64,000 nucleotides of DNA, taken from Acheta domesticus (Eukaryota > Arthropoda > Insecta > Orthoptera > Gryllidae). Made by a program: the position numbers and the translations under genes. How positions within the stretch are numbered: position 1 is the stretch's first letter; every line of letters starts with the position of its first letter. This document shows, one piece after another, positions 63,409-64,000 of this stretch. Location: NCBI GenBank assembly GCA_031308135.1, contig JAHLJT010000631.1, positions 7,817,286-7,881,285 on the forward strand, read 5' to 3'. The notes below the pieces were generated by a model, which saw only the letters and a program-made list of their open reading frames with translations, was not told the origin of the DNA and searched no databases.

Positions 63409-64000
63409 TACAGTCGTTCCCCAAAACTATTCGGACACCTTCTACTTTCAAAAACGTTCGTCCAAATTTTTAACACAAATCATTATTATATTTTAATTCA
63501 GCATAATTTAAATAAATCGGAGTTAGTCGCGAAAATAACGAAAACGACTTCTTGAAAAGTAGCTCTACGAAGCAAAATGACCTTTTAATCATGTTATACA
63601 AACCACAACGCGACTGAACAAAAAATTAGACCATTAAATATAGAAAGAAACCGTTGAAATCAACGAACGTTGTATGCGGAAAGTTATCCACGAGACAGTG
63701 ACAGTTTGCTCTCGCCACCAAAGGGTTTGGATCGTGGAAATCACTGTGAAGGAATAACGATGGGTCGGAGAGGAAGAAATAGTACTTTCGAACGTCAGCT
63801 GGTTGAATTTCACCATGAGAAAGGTAAGAGCTGCAGAAAAAAATTGCTCATATGTTAATGATGACGAAGAGTACAGTGAGTGACATTATCAAACGGGTCA
63901 ACAAGGAAAACAGAATCCAGCTACACCCTCGAGGGGGGCGCACAAAAAAGTTTTCTGAGAAGAAAACTGGATTCTATGGAAGGTGAAAAGAAATCCTCGT
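63409..64000 (+). mobile_element. Tc1-like transposon, 5' part, cut by window end
   Basis: TA at 63409-63410 is followed by CAGTCGTTCCCCAAAACTAT and then TCGGACACC, typical of the inverted ends of insect Tc1-like elements. The transposase start lies 350 bases inside. The right end lies beyond 64000. Confidence 0.8.
63760..63991 (+). pseudogene. Tc1-like transposase N-terminus, frameshifted
   Basis: ATG at 63760: MGRRGRNSTFERQLVEFHHE, then KGKSC. After the seven-A run at 63837-63843 the frame shifts and continues with HMLMMTKSTVSDIIKR, then KENRIQLHPRGGR, the paired helix-turn-helix DNA-binding region with the GR-rich linker. It then ends at TGA (GFYGR*), so the copy is inactive unless the assembly is wrong. 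No DDE residues lie inside the window. Confidence 0.75.

Overview
This is a eukaryotic window, almost certainly from an insect: AT-rich DNA, short GT-AG introns, AATAAA-type poly(A) signals, animal genes, and a mix of non-LTR retrotransposons, Tc1-like elements and TTAA-flanked (piggyBac-type) elements. The species cannot be named from the sequence alone.

Layout. Positions 1-15,400 hold no host gene. They contain diverged ~350-bp repeats, a 157-bp satellite (3640-5955), palindromic element ends, a Tc1-like element with very long inverted repeats (6218-8152), an inverted-repeat-bounded GC-rich block (8200-11575), a possible LTR-element remnant and a decayed LINE (13470-15390). A gene-rich part follows: a minus-strand zinc-finger gene of unknown function (15452-17023), triokinase/FMN cyclase (TKFC, 19386-22283, +) and folliculin (FLCN, 23127-29368, +). 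From 29.4 to 42.3 kb there are only repeats: a TTAA element, GC-rich possible LTR-element DNA, duplicated AT-rich units, a perfect hairpin and a LINE. A second gene cluster comprises ribosomal protein eL18 (RpL18, 46422-42406, -), IBA57 (about 47.2-48.2 kb, +), CDPF1 (51666-52007, +) and the 3' part of RBM34 (59326-52369, -). The last 4.7 kb is transposon debris, with a LINE endonuclease fragment and the start of a Tc1-like element cut by the window edge.

The host genes are unrelated housekeeping genes: glycerone/glyceraldehyde phosphorylation, nutrient signalling through Rag GTPases, cytosolic ribosome, mitochondrial Fe-S assembly and nucleolar RNA binding. RpL18 and IBA57 are divergent with about 0.7 kb between start codons; CDPF1 and RBM34 converge with about 0.36 kb between stop codons.

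Most notable observations: (1) a 3.75-kb near-perfect palindrome (two 1,820-bp arms, 111-bp spacer) inside an RBM34 intron, carrying a LINE fragment and a TTAA element in both arms; (2) single-base homopolymer frameshifts in both FLCN and IBA57, most easily explained as assembly errors; (3) a 157-bp satellite with 471-bp higher-order periodicity; (4) several unrelated inverted-repeat elements with clear TA or TTAA target duplications. I did not find a convincing new multi-gene system; the palindrome is the best candidate for something undescribed.
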